From assembly GCA_036873755.1 (NCBI GenBank), contig JAVTVY010025305.1:41067-105066 (forward strand): 64,000 nucleotides of DNA, read 5' to 3'. A program made the position numbers and the translations under genes. Under the pieces are notes generated by a model. The model did not search any database. It worked only from the letters and a program-made list of their open reading frames with translations, and was not told the origin of the DNA. The stretch's first letter is position 1. Every line of letters begins with the position of its first letter. Of the stretch, positions 37,498 through 48,798 are shown in pieces. This DNA is from Hanleya hanleyi (lineage: Eukaryota > Mollusca > Polyplacophora > Lepidopleurida > Hanleyidae).

Positions 37498-37737
37498 CTG
37501 AAAGAAATACAATATTGTATGATAAACAGGGCTAACCCAAGTAATCCCTGCCACAACTTGAATATCGCTCAAGGCGGGCCAAGGTAGGTCTCTAACGCCA
37601 GCCCTACATATGCAGTAGGCTTCAAGGCACAGTGGAATAGATTGCACATCTCTCAGTGAAAACAAATTGTATTTTAGGAATATGGAAACTCGGGGATGTA
37701 GTCGATCATTTTCACCCATGACCAATGTGGAATACAC

Positions 37738-39660
37738 TGATTTAATGTTGAGACAGTATAGAGCCTAATGACAGATGAGCCCGAATTCTCTGCCTAATGG
37801 TTATTTATCGGACGAATAAGCCAGTAACTATGAGTTTTAAGGGTGAGACTTAGGAACACAATACAGATTTCTAAAAAAGTACGGATGGTCTGATTTGGTA
37901 TGTGTGCAATACATTTGATGATCAGTATGATAGACCAAAATATTCCTCATACAATGCTGAATACAAATAGGATAGCTATATTGACGGACACTGTGAAATA
38001 AAGAATATAATTATAGAAACAAAACTTCTGGGCGTTGTCAGCAGAAGCCAATAGAGAGAAACCCCACGGGGCTGAAATACAATTTGAAATCTTCAGTAAT
38101 ATCCCTGTTACAATGTACACTATGTTAGATATGGAAAACTGGATGGGAAGTATCTCAAACGTGTTTTTCTTATGTATTTTCCCTTATATATGTTGTAATT
38201 TCATATACCAATATTAATTGTGACAATCCTGAAATTTCATTTCATAGACATCAATTTTAGGTCAACAAGTAAATGTGAGCCGAGTCACACAATTTTGAAG
38301 CTTCGTGCAGGACCACACAGACAAGCTCTAAATATAACTGGATTGAGCCACTCAAATGACAATAATGGTGGGTAAGTTAATGCAAACATCAACTGGTAAA
38401 GTAAACTTTGTTCTGGGAATGCGGTGAACCATTCTAAAATTTATCGATACAACTTGTTTTCAGGTAATCCGTCTTTGGAATATTCCTCACGACTTTGGAA
38501 TATCCAAATATCTTGATTGTGTCAGTGCTATTGGTAAATGGAGAAAATCTTCAAAAGATTCTTCTCTTTCTAATTTCCATACCTGAATTTGTGTAGATTA
38601 TAACAGGGACATTGTAGTGTTTTAGAATTGTATTTCAAGAGTGTGTATTCTTTATTTATTAACTTCTGTTGAGAACGCCTAGAAGTTTATTTCTATGATT
38701 ATACCCATTAATTTACACAATTTGTATCAAGGGATATCATATTTGCATTCGGAATATTTTGGTATATGATATTGGTCACCAAACATAATGCATAAGTGGC
38801 TTTCCGGCTTCCTGTAGTTGAAAAAAGGTCAGGGATGACCTCAATGTTGTCCACAATCCCTAAATGGCTACCATATCCGAACTTCAAATTCTTGCAAACT
38901 GATTCACCTCGCTGACAAATGACACATGTCTACCTCCCTCGTACTCAAAACCGTAAGGGCATATCACACTTTCGTTGGAACTGGTATTCGTCATGAAGCA
39001 TTGGTCATCGAACGGCTGCTCCTCACTGGAGTCATTCCCTTCAAAACCAGGATTAACACAGCGAAATGGCGGCTGGTGGCCTGTAAATATAGAAACGCTT
39101 TTTCGTTATTTTGTTTCGAATATAGGTTTTTCTGTCGAAGGAAATGTGGTGTATATATTATTATATTATGCATGCTTGGATTATGCTGTAAATTCGATCT
39201 CGCCGCAGAAATGATATATGGAAAGTTGACCACATGAATGTCGGATCTGACGCCAGCATGACTCACGGCCAGGCTTTTAGAAAGCTATACCCTTGAGTCC
39301 ATTTTATCTTAAATGCGCTTCGCGTGTCTCATCTTCTTGCCTTGAAAGGATTAGTAATTTCTGCACAATATTCCTGTCAAACGGCATATCTGTTTCTACT
39401 TCATCCATTGTTTTAACTGAAATTCAATATCGGTCTGAGACGGATGCGTGAGTATCTGGCAGTGTGTGCGTGTTAACCTATTCGAACACAACAATCGAGT
39501 AGACCACAAACAGTTGAATCGGTCAAGCTAATTTTCAAAATGCATTGATTTTGTTTACCCCAATACATATAAACTTATTTCACAAGAGGTATGAAGATTA
39601 TTGGACAAGAGGATATTAGATATGTATTCTCTTTCAATAGGCCCGGAGGGAAAAGATAAG
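37738..39660. other. no gene recognised
   Basis: Presumed 5' intron of the transporter; nothing supportable inside. Confidence 0.35.
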
Positions 39661-39664
39661 ATTG

Positions 39665-39765
39665 GAAATCAATCCCGCTCAAGTTGAGTAAAATTCGTCC
39701 GAGTTTGAGTTGAATAAAGTTTATTACACTCAAGTTGAGTTAAGGATAGCTGTCCCCTTACAGGG
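39665..39765. repeat. dyad-word array 3 (CTCAAGTTGAGT type)
   Basis: GCTCAAGTTGAGTAAAA, CCGAGTTTGAGTTGAA and ACTCAAGTTGAGTTAA are followed by TAAGGATAGCTGTCCCCTTA, itself near-palindromic. The last word recurs inverted at about 56058-56078 beside another GAGT/ACTC word cluster. Confidence 0.65.
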
Positions 39766-40630
39766 TCAAAATTGGTCATTTTTTTTATTTCTTCATTCAA
39801 ATATTCAATATTTCGTCTAACGTTTGATGAGAAAAATGAAATCAAAATATTAATTAGAAGTGCTTCAAAATTAGGATTAACAATTTAGTTTTTGAGGCAC
39901 TGTAAAAATTAAACAGATTGCCTTACAAGTGATCGGATATCCAGCTTTCATGCGACTGTCTATTGTAAGTCTTTAATAGCTGCGAGTGTGTATTGTATTG
40001 TTAATTGACTCACAGGAACTGGCCACCCTAATAGTCTGTCGTAAGAATAGAACAGCAGTTTGCATGGGATTGGCTACTGTTAAATTTCCCTTTCCAAAAT
40101 TCATTTCCGCAGTATTTTGGTAAGCTAATTATCTAGAAGTCCTACTAATTTACATTAATCTACCCCCTTCTGATCAAAACCATGCAAACATCCGTACTTT
40201 TGTTTCTAATTACGAGCGACCGGGACCCTGTTTTTAGGAATAAAATGCACCCCCGTACACAGAGGCAAACTATATATCATTGGAAAGCTTAGATTCTCTT
40301 CTTTTAGATGAGGTAGGATGTGGTGGTGAAAACTATTGCCGTATGCTGAAACAATAGGAAATACAAGAACAATTGGATTGCACATTTCTACTTTTAAAAT
40401 GGGGGTATACGTATTAAAATGACTATATCTTCACTCGTACCGAGCATATGGCAAAATGGTTGGTATCATTTCATTGCACAACGGTTCTTCAATCGTCTAG
40501 TATCAAAAAGTATTATGACGCTATTGACCTGTGACGTCACAGAGGAGCCATCTCCAAAATCTCCCTAGTATAATCCGTGGCGTGTCCTATTCCTCCTCCT
40601 CCGCTTTACTCACTGCACAGCGGATCGCAT

Positions 40631-40936
40631 AGGTGTGGCTCGGGATAGGGTGGGGCGAGAGACCTGGGGTTTTCGCTACCTGAGATTCCATGGGCCAGGC
40701 TTGCACCCTACAGTAGAATGGGTCGACTGCGCATGCGCGATGAGTAGTAGTATAGAAAGGGCACGCGATCTCCCTATCCCTATAGGTGTGGCGCGGGATA
40801 GGGTGGGGCGAGAGACCTGGGGTTTTCGCTACCTGAGATTCCATGGGCCAGGCTTGCACCCCACAGTACAATGGGTCGACTGCGCATGCGCGATGAGTAG
40901 TAAAGAAAGGGCACGCGATCTCCCTAGCCCTATAAA
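40631..40936. repeat. 153-bp tandem doublet
   Basis: AGGTGTGG starts at 40631 and again at 40784. Both copies carry GGGATAGGGTGGGGCGAGAG, GAGATTCCATGGGCCAGGCT, GGGTCGACTGCGCATGCGCG and GGGCACGCGATCTCCCTA, with only a few differences. It is much more GC-rich than its surroundings. Confidence 0.9.
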
Positions 40937-41657
40937 CTAACCCATGGGGGTGAATGAGCTATGGGGGTGAATGAGCACTCGTACAACTAAATTGCGTCAA
41001 ACGCATTGAAAACTATGTCAAAAGTTTTTTGTGGGTGAAATTCTTCGTTGTTAAATGGCCAAAATGGTTCTTATGTCCAATTTAATCATCGGTCAAATAC
41101 TTCGGGCATTTGGTGCGATTGCCCTTTAAATCCTCAATATAACGAGCGTCATTCACCATAGGATATTAGATAAAAACACTAACTACTGCATTAGAGGACG
41201 GGTTTCTCGAATGTCAGCCATCAAAAATAATTTAGTTCCGTGATTTAGACATTCAGTTGACGTCGTAGCCATATATTGTTTTTCAAACGTACAAATTAGT
41301 TTAGAATTGTAATATCGGATCGTTTCAAAATATCCACAAAACATACGGAAAGACGCAGAGTGGCACAAAGTTACAAAATTGGCGAAAGAGTGCTGTGAGC
41401 ATCAGTTTTTACATCAATTATTTATCTAATTTTCTGACAGCAGTAAATAGATCACTGCAATACAATACCATGTCTATAAACATACCCACTCTCCTTGTCT
41501 GTCCCGACACCACAACAGCCTGAGTATAGGAGTTTTATTATAACATCACTCATGTACTGATGTACCTCAGAGCAGTTGTTTCAGATATTTTGGGAGTATA
41601 AATTCTGTATATCCCTGACATATCTTTCATCAGGGGCCAAGCCTAATCATAGGTGCA

Positions 41658-42922
41658 ATAGGACAGTCCCGAGATAGAATTCTTAAAATAATAATAATAA
41701 TAATTTATTTCAGACACATATGGTCTATAGAATGAACAAATAAATAATAAGATGGCAGCCAAAAGACAAATTACTAGCGCGTTACATAGATTTTGCGAGG
41801 CCAATGAAAAACTAAACGCGAAGTCTGAGACAAATCGGAAAGCCGCAAAGTTGTAAGTAAGAAGTTGTCTTTCGACATAAGTCTGTTTCGTAGAGAATTA
41901 ATCTTGCGCCGAATAACCTCATTAAAACTGGGCATAGAGTTAATTCCAAACATGTAAGCAGAACTACGATAGCGCGGGGAGTGCATTAACCAGCGAAATA
42001 CGTTGTTGTATGTGACAGGCAGTTTTTTCCAGTTACATGACGAGTACGAAGACAGCAGATGGCTGCAATAGATACTGGTACAGTACGACGAGAAAAGTTG
42101 CTTCTTCGCATCTTGAGAACACATATAGAACTTTCGAGCCAAAATGTTGGCACGAATGCATAATTTTCTAGTTTTCACAGACATATCATAACTCTCAGCG
42201 CTGGAGATAATATGATCGGGATATTTGATGTTGTCAACATAATTCAGCTGTGAGCCAGACATTTTAATAGAGGTCAATTTCAGGTCATTGAACTTTTATG
42301 GACGAAAACACATGCATAAGCATTTCTTAGTGTTGAAGAAAATATTATTGTCAGTCGCAAAAATATCACATATATCAAGTGGAATGCTTAAGGCTCTTGG
42401 CAGAGGGACTAATAAGCTGGTTAATGAAGACTCCGGCTACATTACATCCTAAATTGGACCGAGATATCTTGATGTCGAGTTCACATATGTAGACATTAAA
42501 GAACAGGGGAGACAGAATTACTCTTTGGCGAACTCCATTTCCAGCAGGGAATCCCCCGGCATACACACATCCTGGTAGCCAAGAAAGGCACAAAAGGACG
42601 CCATTGCCCACGTGACGTCGAGTCAAGGTTAGGAACCGGGTAATGCTTTAACATTGGCTCTGCTGCAAAACCCGGACAATAATTATCATTGTGGCTTTCA
42701 AAATACTAAATATCCAAACAATTTTGAAGCTGTTATTGTCCCGGAGTTAAATGGGCATATGCAAACACAAATCATCGCATGTAAATCTCCATGGATAAAA
42801 TAATACAGCATTCCAATGTTTAGAAATCGACCGCTGCCTAACTTCGGCGTGACGCCACATGGGTCATGACGTCGTTTCGCGCCTTTAGTCGTCAGCGACT
42901 TCCATCTCAGGACTGTTCTATT
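41658..42922. mobile_element. family C TIR element interrupted by a LINE fragment
   Basis: The left end ATAGGACAGTCCCGAGATAG and the right end TCTCAGGACTGTTCTATTA are near inverses. The interior matches 34062-34438, but between about 41683 and 42595 it is replaced by a minus-strand LINE fragment. The 34-kb copy is thus the empty-site reference. Confidence 0.7.
41683..42600 (-). pseudogene. 5'-truncated LINE fragment of a second family
   Basis: Minus-strand frame from about 42595: NGVRQRVILSPLFFNVYI is RT motif B, followed by SNLGCNVAGVFINQL. The text then passes directly to SPSAKSL, so the expected catalytic YADD segment appears to have been lost by a small deletion. A stop and frameshift follow, then the C-terminal part at 42277-41774 (IRANILARKFYMC, YCTSIYCSHLL). 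The 3' end is a (TTA)n-type tail (plus-strand AAT repeats at 41683-41706). Its C-terminal part does not match the 44.3-kb LINE, so it is another family. Confidence 0.8.
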
Positions 42923-43194
42923 AATATTTATAATATATAATCTCCAATAATATGATCTCCCTTATTCTGTGTTTCGCACATGGTGTCAGGGCAGAATTAT
43001 GATCGCTCCTAGAGATATTTATGCAGTAGATATTGAAACATACCAATCCCAGAGATTTATCTGCTTTGACACATTTCAGGTGTACACTGTTTACCAGTGC
43101 TACTTCTTCTAATGTATTCTGTGGTTTTCAAGGTACATAAGGCCCAAGTTCTGTACAAAATTATTACAGGTTTATTAGCAGAGGTGTCAGGATA

Positions 43195-43500
43195 AAATTT
43201 TCGCTCATGAAGACCTTTTGTAGATACCGGTGTGGAAGCAACCGTGGTCCGCCAGATATGAGGGTCCGGGGACCATGGTATCTATCAGATACGAAGTCCT
43301 CCCTCGGAAACAGTTGTCCCCTTATCAGCAGAAACCATGGTCCTGATATCGTTGGTGTCCGGGTCACTGAAATCTAGACAGGAATGTCCCTTCTCATATA
43401 TATATAGGGCCCGAACCATGGCATCTGGCGGACTATGGGCGCTTCCACAGCTATGGAAGTCCTCAGAGCCCGGCATTCCTCAGAGTCCGGTTGACCTATA
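43195..43500. repeat. dyad-word array 4 (ACCATGGT type) within a fold-back
   Basis: GGGGACCATGGTATC, GAAACCATGGTCCTG and CGAACCATGGCATCTGG are near-palindromic words. The outer parts GTGTGGAAGCAACCGTGGTC (from about 43229) and ATCTGGCGGACTATGGGCGC...TTCCAC (to about 43455) are inverse, so the whole locus folds back. Confidence 0.6.
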
Positions 43501-43835
43501 TATGAAACTAAAGGAATAGTAAAGACTAGAAATTCTGAACAGAGGTTCGGCCAGCAAATCGGTGATGCAGTGGATAAAGGCATGGAAGTGGACAGTACAG
43601 CAGAAGGTAAGATTGTGGGATCGATCCTAGTCGGGGTCAGTTGAAAATGTTTGGTTTTCTGCATTTCTCATGTACAGCTTTTGTACGTCTTGTAAAGTTA
43701 TACCGTCGCATCTTTGTTAAATATATATATATATTTTTAGAAAAACTAATTTTATGTATTTAAGTCAATATACATCTTTACGGTGGCCCATATACGACAT
43801 GGTATTAATTTTAGTTTTGTATATATTTTTTCAGT

Positions 43836-44045
43836 TTGAGTGGGAGTTTTCACCCAAGTGAAAACTTTTTTCACTCCTAAGTTTCCACCCAGGTGCAAGC
43901 GTTTTCACCGGGGTGAAAATGGTTTCGCCTGGGCGCAAACGTTATCACCCTGATGGAAACCTGTTTTTACCCAAGTGAAATTCTGTTTTCACCCAGGTGA
44001 AAATCTTCTCGGCGCGGTGAAAACATTTTCACCCAGGTGACTGGA
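43836..44045. repeat. dyad-word array 5 (TTTTCACCCAGGTGAAAA type), about ten units
   Basis: Roughly 20-bp units, each nearly its own reverse complement: TTTTCACCCAAGTGAAAA, TTTCCACCCAGGTGCAAG, TTTTCACCGGGGTGAAAA, TTTCGCCTGGGCGCAAAC, TATCACCCTGATGGAAA, TTTTACCCAAGTGAAAT, TTTTCACCCAGGTGAAAA and others. Substitutions in one half are often mirrored in the other (CACCGGGGTG, CGCCTGGGCG). Several units contain an E-box (CAGGTG). Confidence 0.85.
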
Positions 44046-44582
44046 AATTAATGTTACTCTAAAATGACCACGCTTGTCCGCTGGTACAACTTACGACTTC
44101 TCACATACTCTGCGCGAAATTAGAATATTTCTTTTCATATTCGGTCCGTATCTTCCGAATGCGGGATATCGTGAACCATCTCTCCGGACAATTCAAGCGG
44201 ACTCGCCGTTCTTGAAGTAGGACCCGGTCATTTGTTTGCATAGGGGGATGCCTAAACTGTCAGGCGTACGTATTTGCAAAACATGCTTATCTAGGTAAAT
44301 GTATGTCCCAAACGACAATATATGATGTTAAACTTGTGATTGAAATATCTATATGTAAATACGAAAATGTGCACATTTGTCACTGTAACATGGTCTCACT
44401 AGGCATAACGAACGTAAACGATCCGATTTTATTTTTTGAAATACATGCATATAAATTAGATAAATATAAATACATGTGCTCTATTACAGCTTGCATACTA
44501 AGTCAAAACAGTATATACTACCAGTGTCTAATTCTCTTGTCCCTATCCGTTTGCCCTCGAACCTTTAGAAACTTGTTAATTA

Positions 44583-46373
44583 TTGAGCAATATGATACAC
44601 ATTGAGGTTTATAGGGCAAGGATAGGGATGTTCTACCTCAAGTCATGTAATAGAAAACCAAGTAAATGCAAGCAGGTTAGATATTTGTATCATCCATTCA
44701 ACACTCCCAGCGTTATCAAATCAAACGTAGATCAAACCGATTCACTTCACTGGTGTCCCAGTCAGTATAGATTAAAACCCTTACTTTGTAAACTCGTTTT
44801 GATCCTGACTATTTTTTCAGCAGTATTGTCGGCTTCCGGTACAGAAGAGCATGCTAGCTCAATTATGCCAAAGTCATCGCTGCCTGTTGATGGTATTCTT
44901 TATTACAATCTAAGGCAAACACGCAACAAATTACATCCATTCTATGGAACAAATGTTGATTTGTCGTACCTAATCTTAGTGTCGGGTGACGTGAAACCCA
45001 ACCCCGGACCAGACTACCCAAAAAGGTCAAACAAACCTTTATCGATTGTGCACGTCAACGTAAATAGCCTGCGTTATAAAGTTGACTTGATTGAAGCCGA
45101 AGTCGGTCACTACGATATCATCGCAATAACAGAAACCAAACTCGATGCATCTGTTGAAGATACAAAATTAAAAATACCAGGTTTTCAATTCCCACCGATA
45201 CGGAAAGACAGATCCTTGCAAGAAGGCGGCGGTATCGTTATATATATTCGTGAAAATTTGGTGTGTGATGAAATTGACAACATGTTTATTGATGGCTTGA
45301 AAGCAGTATGGATACGCATTACAACCAAAAATACAAAATTTTATATAGGAACATTCTATAGGCCCCCATCAGCTCGAGTATCATACTGGAACCTGATAGA
45401 TGAATCCATATCTGTAGCCAGGGACCAGATGTCGAACAAATGTATAATACTTGGCGATTTTAATGCCGATTGCCTTATCAGAACACATGAACAAATATCG
45501 CGCCTGGAAACTAAATATGCCATTCGCCAGATAATCACGGAGCCAACCCGCACTACCCCTACTTCTAAGTCCCTTATCGACCTCATACTTGTGTCAAATC
45601 CCTCTCTCGTCGTAAACTCTGGTGTAATTTCTCCATTCTGCAGTGATCACTATGCAACCTATGTGTCAATCAAGGAACGTGGATTTGATCAGCCCTGCTT
45701 CACACGTCATATCTGGCTATATGATCAAATGGGTGCTGACGGACTACTTAATTCTCTTGCGACAACTGACTGTGACGCACTTTTCTTTAGTGACAACAAT
45801 GAAATAGCTAAAAACATAACTGACCGTATTCAACATACAGCAGAAAACCATATTCCACATAAAATTGTTACAATAAGACCACGAAAAAAACCGTGGATGA
45901 GAAATGATCTACGAAGAACGATACGTAGGCGAGACAGAATACACAAAAAAGCTAAACGGACAAATCTACCCCAGCATTGGGAACAGTTTCGAACAATCCG
46001 AAAGGAGGCTATAAAATTAATCAGGGCGGCCAAATTAGAATATCAAACAAAGCTCGACGTAAAAATTACTGAAACAAAATTTGTAAGCAGAGATTGGTGG
46101 AAATTAATAAAATCATATATGAAAGAACAACATACATCTACCCAGTTCCCAAATATAATTTTCAATGGAAAAGTATCAAATGAGCCGAATGATATAGCGA
46201 ATTTGTTTAACAACTATTTTATTGAGTGTTCATCTTTAGACGATGTTGGTAAAGAACCTTCCATATTACCTCTCCATACTAATATTCTTGACAACATTAT
46301 CATAACATATGACGATGTGAGAAACATCCTCCTCGGGCTCGATATAAGAAAAGCAGTGGGACTGATCGTATAA
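44583..46373 (+). CDS. LINE ORF, N-terminal part with 2A-like motif and APE endonuclease (596 codons)
   Basis: Residues 67-85 are hydrophobic (LLCKLVLILTIFSAVLSAS) and could act as a signal or membrane segment. The 2A-like motif GDVKPNPGP is at residues 135-143. The endonuclease starts near residue 154: HVNVNSLR (Asn), AITETKLD (catalytic Glu), GGGIVIYIRE, YRPPSA, ILGDFNAD (Asp/Asn), LIDLILVSNP and SDHYATYVSI (catalytic His in SDH). A basic linker with RRRDRIHKKAKR leads toward the RT. The frame ends at TAA 46371-46373, just after KAVG, where a 1-base deletion has shifted it; the continuation is in the next frame. The start at 44583 is the first ATG of the open frame. Confidence 0.85.
   Translation: MSNMIHIEVYRARIGMFYLKSCNRKPSKCKQVRYLYHPFNTPSVIKSNVDQTDSLHWCPSQYRLKPLLCKLVLILTIFSAVLSASGTEEHASSIMPKSSLPVDGILYYNLRQTRNKLHPFYGTNVDLSYLILVSGDVKPNPGPDYPKRSNKPLSIVHVNVNSLRYKVDLIEAEVGHYDIIAITETKLDASVEDTKLKIPGFQFPPIRKDRSLQEGGGIVIYIRENLVCDEIDNMFIDGLKAVWIRITTKNTKFYIGTFYRPPSARVSYWNLIDESISVARDQMSNKCIILGDFNADCLIRTHEQISRLETKYAIRQIITEPTRTTPTSKSLIDLILVSNPSLVVNSGVISPFCSDHYATYVSIKERGFDQPCFTRHIWLYDQMGADGLLNSLATTDCDALFFSDNNEIAKNITDRIQHTAENHIPHKIVTIRPRKKPWMRNDLRRTIRRRDRIHKKAKRTNLPQHWEQFRTIRKEAIKLIRAAKLEYQTKLDVKITETKFVSRDWWKLIKSYMKEQHTSTQFPNIIFNGKVSNEPNDIANLFNNYFIECSSLDDVGKEPSILPLHTNILDNIIITYDDVRNILLGLDIRKAVGLIV
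44985..45011 (+). other. 2A-like ribosome-skipping motif GDVKPNPGP
   Basis: It matches the core D-(V/I)-x-x-N-P-G-P of 2A peptides, with Lys at the usual Glu position. In 2A peptides the nascent chain is released after Gly and synthesis resumes at Pro, which would separate the roughly 142-residue N-terminal product from the endonuclease-RT polyprotein. 2A-like sequences before the endonuclease are known in several metazoan APE-type LINEs. Activity here is inferred. Confidence 0.7.
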
Positions 46374-48127
46374 GTAATAGACTGCTGAAATGTGCAGCCT
46401 CTGTACTTGCATATCCGTTAATGAAATTTTTTAATAAATGTCTCTTGGAAGAGAGTATGCCCGAAAACTGGAAATTGGCAAACGTAACCCCAATTCACAA
46501 AAAAGGAAGCAAAAATGAAATTACAAATTATAGACCCATATCCTTTTTCGAAAAGTGTATTTTCAAATATCTCTTCAACTGTCTTCTGGATAATAATCTT
46601 CTTTCCAATCTCCAGTCAGGATTTATTCCGGGTGATAGTACAGTCTATCAACTGACTGATATTTACAATTTTATATGTAAAGCTCTGGCCGAAGGTAAAG
46701 AAGTTCGCGCTGTCTTTTGTGATATAACAAAAGCTTTTGAAAGAGTGTGGCACAAGGGACTGCTTCGCAAACTTGAATCCATTGGAATCAGGGGAGCTCT
46801 TCTTGGTTGGTTTCGCGATTACCTCTCTGATAGGCGTCAAATTGTGGTGATAGACGGCAAATCATCGGACGCAAGAAACATAAACGCTGGGGTTCCACAA
46901 GGGTCTGTTCTCGGACCACTTCTCTTCCTCATCTACATTAATGATATCGTCAATGACATAAGATGCAATATTAGGCTGTTTGCCGATGACACATCACTAT
47001 ATATAACTGTTGAAAATCCAGATACTTCTGCCAATATATTGAATACGTCTCTGCAAACTATCTCTACATGGGCTGAAACCTGGCTGGTAAAATTTAGTGC
47101 AGCCAAAACGAAAGAAATCTTATTTTCCCTGAAAAGAAACTCAAGCCGGGGTCCCAATCTCAACCTGGGAAATCTACCAATTTCTGAGGTTACCCAACAT
47201 AAGCATCTAGGGTTAACATTCCATTCGTCGGCACGTTGGTCAGGCCACGTTCAATCGCTTGTCGACAAGATCTCTCCCATGATTAACTGCCTACGCAGCT
47301 TGAAATATCGACTCTCTCGCCGTTCTCTGGAAAGGCTTTACTCTTCATTCATACTACCTATCTTTGATTATGCCGACGTTATCTCGTGCAATTGCTACCA
47401 ATATGAATCTGCCATTCTTGAAGATCTTCAATTAGATGCACTACGGTCCATATCTGGATGCATTCGTGGTACAAGCCATGCTCTCCTGTACGAAGAAACA
47501 GGCTTCATACCGCTATATAGACGTAGAAATAGACACAAATTATGTTTATTCTATAAAATGGTCAATGGGAGCACCCCAGCTTATCTCTCCTCTCTGGCTC
47601 CAGTCCCAAACTCATCTATATCAAGTTATGTATTGCGTAATATAGATAATATTACACCTCCTTATGCACGAACTGAATTATATAAAAACTCGTTCCTTCC
47701 TTCTGTCATCCGTATGTGGAATAATCTAGATGTCGCTATTCGAGATTCTGTTAGTTACTCTTCTTTCCGTCGAAATCTCTCCAGAAACGATAAAATTGTT
47801 CCTCCTTATTACTATATTGGTGACAGGAAAGTCCAGATCATCCATTCACGTTTACGACTTGGATGCAGTTCAATTAATTCTCATATGTACACACGACATC
47901 TCCGCGAATCCCCAGCTTGTACATGTGGGCATCCGAATGAAACTCCAGAACATTTCTTCCTTTTCTGTCCTGTGTATACTGCAATTAGAAATATAATAAC
48001 CCAACTACCAAACTACGACATTGACACTCTTTTATTCGGAAATCCATTATTGATATCTGCTGAAAACACAAACATTTTTACCTGTGTTCACATGTTTATT
48101 GTACAGTCCAAAAGATTTCAGGAATAA
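46366..48127 (+). pseudogene. LINE ORF continuation: reverse transcriptase and C-terminal Cys/His motif
   Basis: Open to TAA at 48125-48127, with the first in-frame ATG at 46421. RT motifs: NYRPIS, AVFCDITKAFERVWH (region A, catalytic Asp), AGVPQGSVLGPLLFLIYIND (region B), LFADDTSLY (region C, catalytic Asp pair). The stretch that normally separates NYRPIS from the (V/I)FEK block is nearly absent: the sequence reads NYRPISFFEKCIF, an apparent in-frame loss of about eight residues. The C-terminus has CTCGHPNETPEHFFLFCPVY, a CxC...H...C motif of unclear role seen in related LINEs. With the frameshift upstream and this gap, the copy is probably inactive in cis. Confidence 0.88.
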
Positions 48128-48255
48128 TTGAACTGCATCCAGGTCTATCAAATCCATCATAGTTTCTGCTTGCATTTATCTTATTTATCTCATTTCGGTT
48201 TATTGCCACTGATATGTATTCAAATCAAATGAACTGATATATATATATACACACG

Positions 48256-48798
48256 ATAATATCTGCCTTCATTTTATGGTATATGTATTAATTCATTATC
48301 TACGTGTGTACAATATGATGTACAACAGTTTGTATAAATCTTGCTCCACTGCGTATATCGCAGTATGCCAATTAATTAATTATTTATTAAGATGTGTATG
48401 CATGCACATATGCACGTCTGATGCAAATACTGATACACATTACGCCCTTTATATTAATCAGCAGATTTATGTATTCACTTAATCTTATATACATTTATAT
48501 TTAATTTGACCTATATACTATATATCCGCCAATGTACATTACGTTTTTTCAAAGTGTTTGGGAAAGGCGTTAATATAGGCAATGCGCCTGTTTTCTTTTG
48601 AAATAAATATACAGTTTAAATCATACCATAAAATATAAGTTTTAATTTGTTTTCACATTAACCGTAAATGCAAAATATACATTGCCACGACATTTGCATG
48701 CATCTGATTACTGCATTCATATATGGCACACCTGCGAAATTAATGGATTATTTTGAGTTCCTGACCAGGTGTGTATAAAAGCTGACCTCCACATATAC
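48256..48798. other. AT-rich, no gene recognised
   Basis: Could include LINE 3' UTR; the right limit of the element is uncertain. Confidence 0.3.

Larger units (their letters stand above)
44300..48255 (+). mobile_element. nearly full-length APE-type LINE (non-LTR retrotransposon)
   Basis: One reading frame, broken once, encodes an N-terminal extension, a 2A-like motif, an APE endonuclease, RT and a C-terminal Cys/His motif. The 5' and 3' limits are approximate: the 3' side ends near an (AT)n tract at 48238-48250 and no clear target duplication was found. The family is shared with the fragment at 4520-5640. Clade assignment among the CR1/L2/Jockey group was not possible by eye. Confidence 0.85.

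Noticed and set aside
37498..37737. Unspliced N-terminal extension of the WDLVC exon
   Set aside because: It is open by chance upstream of a good acceptor (TTTCTTTCAG) and would leave the transporter without TM1; kept only as an alternative start.
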